64,000 nucleotides of DNA from Actinacidiphila paucisporea (GTDB lineage Bacteria; Actinomycetota; Actinomycetes; Streptomycetales; Streptomycetaceae): the NCBI RefSeq assembly GCF_900142575.1, contig NZ_FRBI01000001.1, positions 311,014 through 375,013 of the forward strand, in the 5' to 3' direction. The stretch's first letter is position 1. Each line of letters begins with the position of its first letter. Under the pieces are notes generated by a model. It worked only from the letters and a program-made list of their open reading frames with translations, had not been told where the DNA came from and did not search any database. Below, one piece after another: positions 62,236-64,000 of the stretch. The position numbers and the translations under genes were made by a program.

Positions 62236-63084
62236 ATGCTGGACGTCATCACGGTCACGACGGACGACCTCGCGCTTCCGCTGGAGGAGCACGTGACGCG
62301 GATCGCGTCCGCGCTGGACGCCCACGGCCATGTCGTCGCGCTCGCCCCGCCCGAGCCCGACGACCCGGTCCGCCGCCGCCTGCACACCGTCCGATCCGCC
62401 CTGGAGGCCGACCGGTTGGCGATCGTGCCGCTGACCCTGCCGCCGCTGGCCAGGGCGTTGCTCGGCGAGCAGCTGCGCCAGCTGGCCGGCACCGACCTCG
62501 GGCCCGGCGTGCTCGCCGGCGCCGCCCGCCTGCTGTCGTACTACCTGCACTCCGGCGCGCTGCTCGGCTCGGTCGCCAAGCTCGACCGGGTGCCGGTCGG
62601 CGTCGGCACCCACGTCAAGTCCCTCGTGCCCGGGCGGCACTTCGCGGTCCTCGCGCACCCCGAGCCCTACCTCGGCGAGGCCGAGCCGACCGCGATCCCG
62701 CCGGGCCCCGGCTACCAGACGCAACTCGCGGTGGCCGGCAAGGGCCTCGACCCCGGCTGGATCACCGGCCCGCTGGCCGCCGCCTGGCACTCCCAGCACC
62801 TGCGCGAGGTGCCGCTGCCGCCGGACTCGGCCCGCTGGTGGGGCACCGCCAAACTGGTCGAGTTCACCGCCTACATCGCCGACGTCGGCATGCTCTACCA
62901 GCTCGTCACCTCCGTGCGGCGCGACACCTGCACCTGGTGCGGGCTCGAAGTCATCGGCGACCAGTGCCTGTTCTGCGCCACCCGGCTCGCGGAGCGGCAG
63001 GCCCCGGCCAAGCACGCCGCCGACCACCGCGGCCGCTCCGTGGAGACCCCGCGCCGCCCCCAACTCGAACCCCACAAGCGATAG
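62236..63084 (+). CDS. Conserved hypothetical protein with C-terminal zinc ribbon
   Basis: A 282-residue soluble protein. Unrecognised N-terminal alpha/beta part (MLDVITVTTDDLALPLEEHV). The C-terminal CTWCGLEVIGDQCLFC is a CxxC-n8-CxxC zinc ribbon (about 235-250), followed by a basic tail (RGRSVETPRRPQLEPHKR). Strong AAAGGAGGAGG upstream of ATG 62236. It lies 12 nt before the cpaB gene on the same strand, so it is probably the first gene of the Tad/Flp-type locus, but I cannot assign a function. Confidence 0.75.
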   Translation: MLDVITVTTDDLALPLEEHVTRIASALDAHGHVVALAPPEPDDPVRRRLHTVRSALEADRLAIVPLTLPPLARALLGEQLRQLAGTDLGPGVLAGAARLLSYYLHSGALLGSVAKLDRVPVGVGTHVKSLVPGRHFAVLAHPEPYLGEAEPTAIPPGPGYQTQLAVAGKGLDPGWITGPLAAAWHSQHLREVPLPPDSARWWGTAKLVEFTAYIADVGMLYQLVTSVRRDTCTWCGLEVIGDQCLFCATRLAERQAPAKHAADHRGRSVETPRRPQLEPHKR

Positions 63085-63096
63085 GTCCGCCCGCAC

Positions 63097-63825
63097 ATGA
63101 ACTCACGTCAGCGCCGTGGTGCCGTCCTCCTGGTGGTCTCCGCCGTGTGCGCGGTCGCCGCCTTCGCCGGGGTGCTCGCCGTCGTCAACGACGCGCGGTC
63201 GCAGGTCGGGGAGAAGGTCACGGCGTACGAACTGTCCACCGACATAGCCGCGTACCAGCAGATCGGCGGCGCCGACATACGGCGGATACAGGTCCCGTCG
63301 CGCTGGCTGCCGGACACCGCGGTCCGCGACCTCGGGCAGGTGCAGGGCAAGATCGCCGCGGTGGCGCTCAAGAAGGGCTCGCTGCTGCAGACCGACATGG
63401 TGGCCGCCCGGCCCGAACTGCGGCCGGGCCAGATGGAGATCGCCATCATGATCGACGCGGAGACCGGCGTCGCCGGCAAGATCACCCCGGGCGCCCGGGT
63501 CAACATCTTCGCCACCTTCGCCGGCCGCAAGGACACCGACCCCGACCTCTCGCGCATCATCGTCGCCGGCGCCCAGGTCATCGACGTCGGCGAGATCAAG
63601 GCCTTCGACAAGAGCGCCGACGCGCAGCGGCTGTCCACCGAGGGCGTGCCCATCACCTTCGCGCTGGGCGCCGAGGACGCCCAACGCGTCGCCTACGCCG
63701 AGTCGTTCGCCGAACACGTACGTCTCGCCCTGGTGGCCCCCGGCGACACCGCCGCACCCCCGGACACCAGCCGCACCTACACGCTGTCCGGGGACACCGC
63801 CGGCAGGGGAGGCGGCCGCCCGTGA
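63097..63825 (+). CDS. cpaB: CpaB/RcpC-like Flp pilus assembly protein
   Basis: A 242-residue envelope protein. N-terminal membrane anchor (RRGAVLLVVSAVCAVAAFAG VLAVV, about 8-28), SAF domain (about 45-110: STDIAAYQQIGGADIRRIQV, GKIAAVALKKGSLLQTDMVA) and a RcpC-type C-terminal domain (VAGKITPGARVNIFATFAGR, VIDVGEIKAF). In Flp/Tad systems it supports the secretion channel; in Streptomyces the locus is conserved but its pilus role is little studied. GTGA overlap with the next gene. Start ATG 63097. Confidence 0.85.
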   Translation: MNSRQRRGAVLLVVSAVCAVAAFAGVLAVVNDARSQVGEKVTAYELSTDIAAYQQIGGADIRRIQVPSRWLPDTAVRDLGQVQGKIAAVALKKGSLLQTDMVAARPELRPGQMEIAIMIDAETGVAGKITPGARVNIFATFAGRKDTDPDLSRIIVAGAQVIDVGEIKAFDKSADAQRLSTEGVPITFALGAEDAQRVAYAESFAEHVRLALVAPGDTAAPPDTSRTYTLSGDTAGRGGGRP

Positions 63826-64000
63826 CCGTACGCATCGTCGCCGCCACCTCCGACGCCGACGCCGCCCGCGCCCTTACCGGCCTGCTCGGCCAACTCCCCG
63901 GCGCGGAACCGGCACCCGCGCTGCACGACTCCACCGGCCTGCTCGAACTGCTGGCCGGCGCCGCCGAGTCGGGCTTCGACGAACTGCCCGAAGTCGTCAT
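63822..64000 (+). CDS. CpaE/TadZ-like protein, N-terminal fragment (cut by window edge)
   Basis: The first 59 codons only. VTVRIVAATSDADAARALTG resembles the receiver-like N-terminal domain of CpaE/TadZ, the ATPase that positions Tad machinery. The start GTG 63822 overlaps the cpaB stop (GTGA). The P-loop part lies beyond the window, so the assignment rests on position and this short stretch. Confidence 0.6.
   Translation, partial: MTVRIVAATSDADAARALTGLLGQLPGAEPAPALHDSTGLLELLAGAAESGFDELPEVV

Overview
The window is high-GC actinobacterial chromosome, most likely from Streptomyces or a close relative in the Streptomycetaceae. The evidence is extreme third-position G/C, frequent GTG and TTG starts, AGGAGG-type or leaderless initiation, mycothiol chemistry (mca), AccA2/PccB/AccE acyl-CoA carboxylase genes, a DasR-like operator at a chitinase, an LAxTG sortase substrate, and the Streptomyces-type 'GCGC(G/A)GGGAACTGCGCG' intergenic repeats. 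From memory, gene order follows the Streptomyces core from deoC through cya, birA, pccB, maf, accA2 and hutH, and later metB, ilvA, greA, mca and pckG. No phage, IS element, CRISPR array, rRNA or tRNA was found.

Layout. 1-5.1 kb: deoxynucleoside salvage (deoC, phosphopentomutase-like sugar mutase, punA), with two arrays of a 72-75 bp repeat and a 12-bp palindrome shared by deoC and punA. 5.2-15.7 kb: LpdA-type quinone reductase, DeoR regulator, class III adenylate cyclase, and the biotin/acyl-CoA carboxylase block (birA, pccB, accE, accA2) with a small membrane protein gene and maf. 15.7-18.8 kb: divergent DHA2 exporter/TetR pair and an enoyl-CoA hydratase. 18.9-23.7 kb: GAF-GGDEF protein, hutH, short LAxTG protein, L,D-transpeptidase lipoprotein. 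23.7-31 kb: an apparently inserted accessory block, consisting of xylose genes (ROK regulator, xylB, badly decayed xylA), a PAP2 phosphatase and a secreted beta-helix glycosidase. 31-40.2 kb: metB, a MarR / sigma factor / membrane protein operon joined by 4-nt overlaps, ilvA, ABC exporter, greA, mca. 40.3-48.4 kb: giant STAND-TPR protein, ECF42-type sigma factor with DGPF partner, Uma2 protein, YyaL-type thioredoxin-domain protein. 48.4-53.6 kb: second DHA2 exporter with TetR, hemolysin III, GTP-type PEP carboxykinase. 53.6-60.4 kb: aminotransferase and a divergent IclR-controlled module that looks like N-acyl-D-amino-acid catabolism. 60.4-64 kb: secreted GH18 chitinase with a DasR-like site, then the start of a Flp/Tad pilus-type locus (cpaB, cpaE-like), cut by the window end.

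How the genes work together. PunA, the sugar mutase and DeoC form a complete route from purine (deoxy)nucleosides to acetaldehyde and glyceraldehyde-3-phosphate. BirA biotinylates AccA2, which with PccB and AccE forms a propionyl-/acetyl-CoA carboxylase. The D-aminoacylase, fold-III PLP lyase and RidA can be read as a hydrolysis, deamination and enamine-hydrolysis series under IclR control. The most distinctive observations are the shared deoC/punA operator, the shared TACTCACGAGT motif at pccB and upstream of accA2, the three-lesion xylA pseudogene beside intact xylB and regulator, and the D-amino-acid module.
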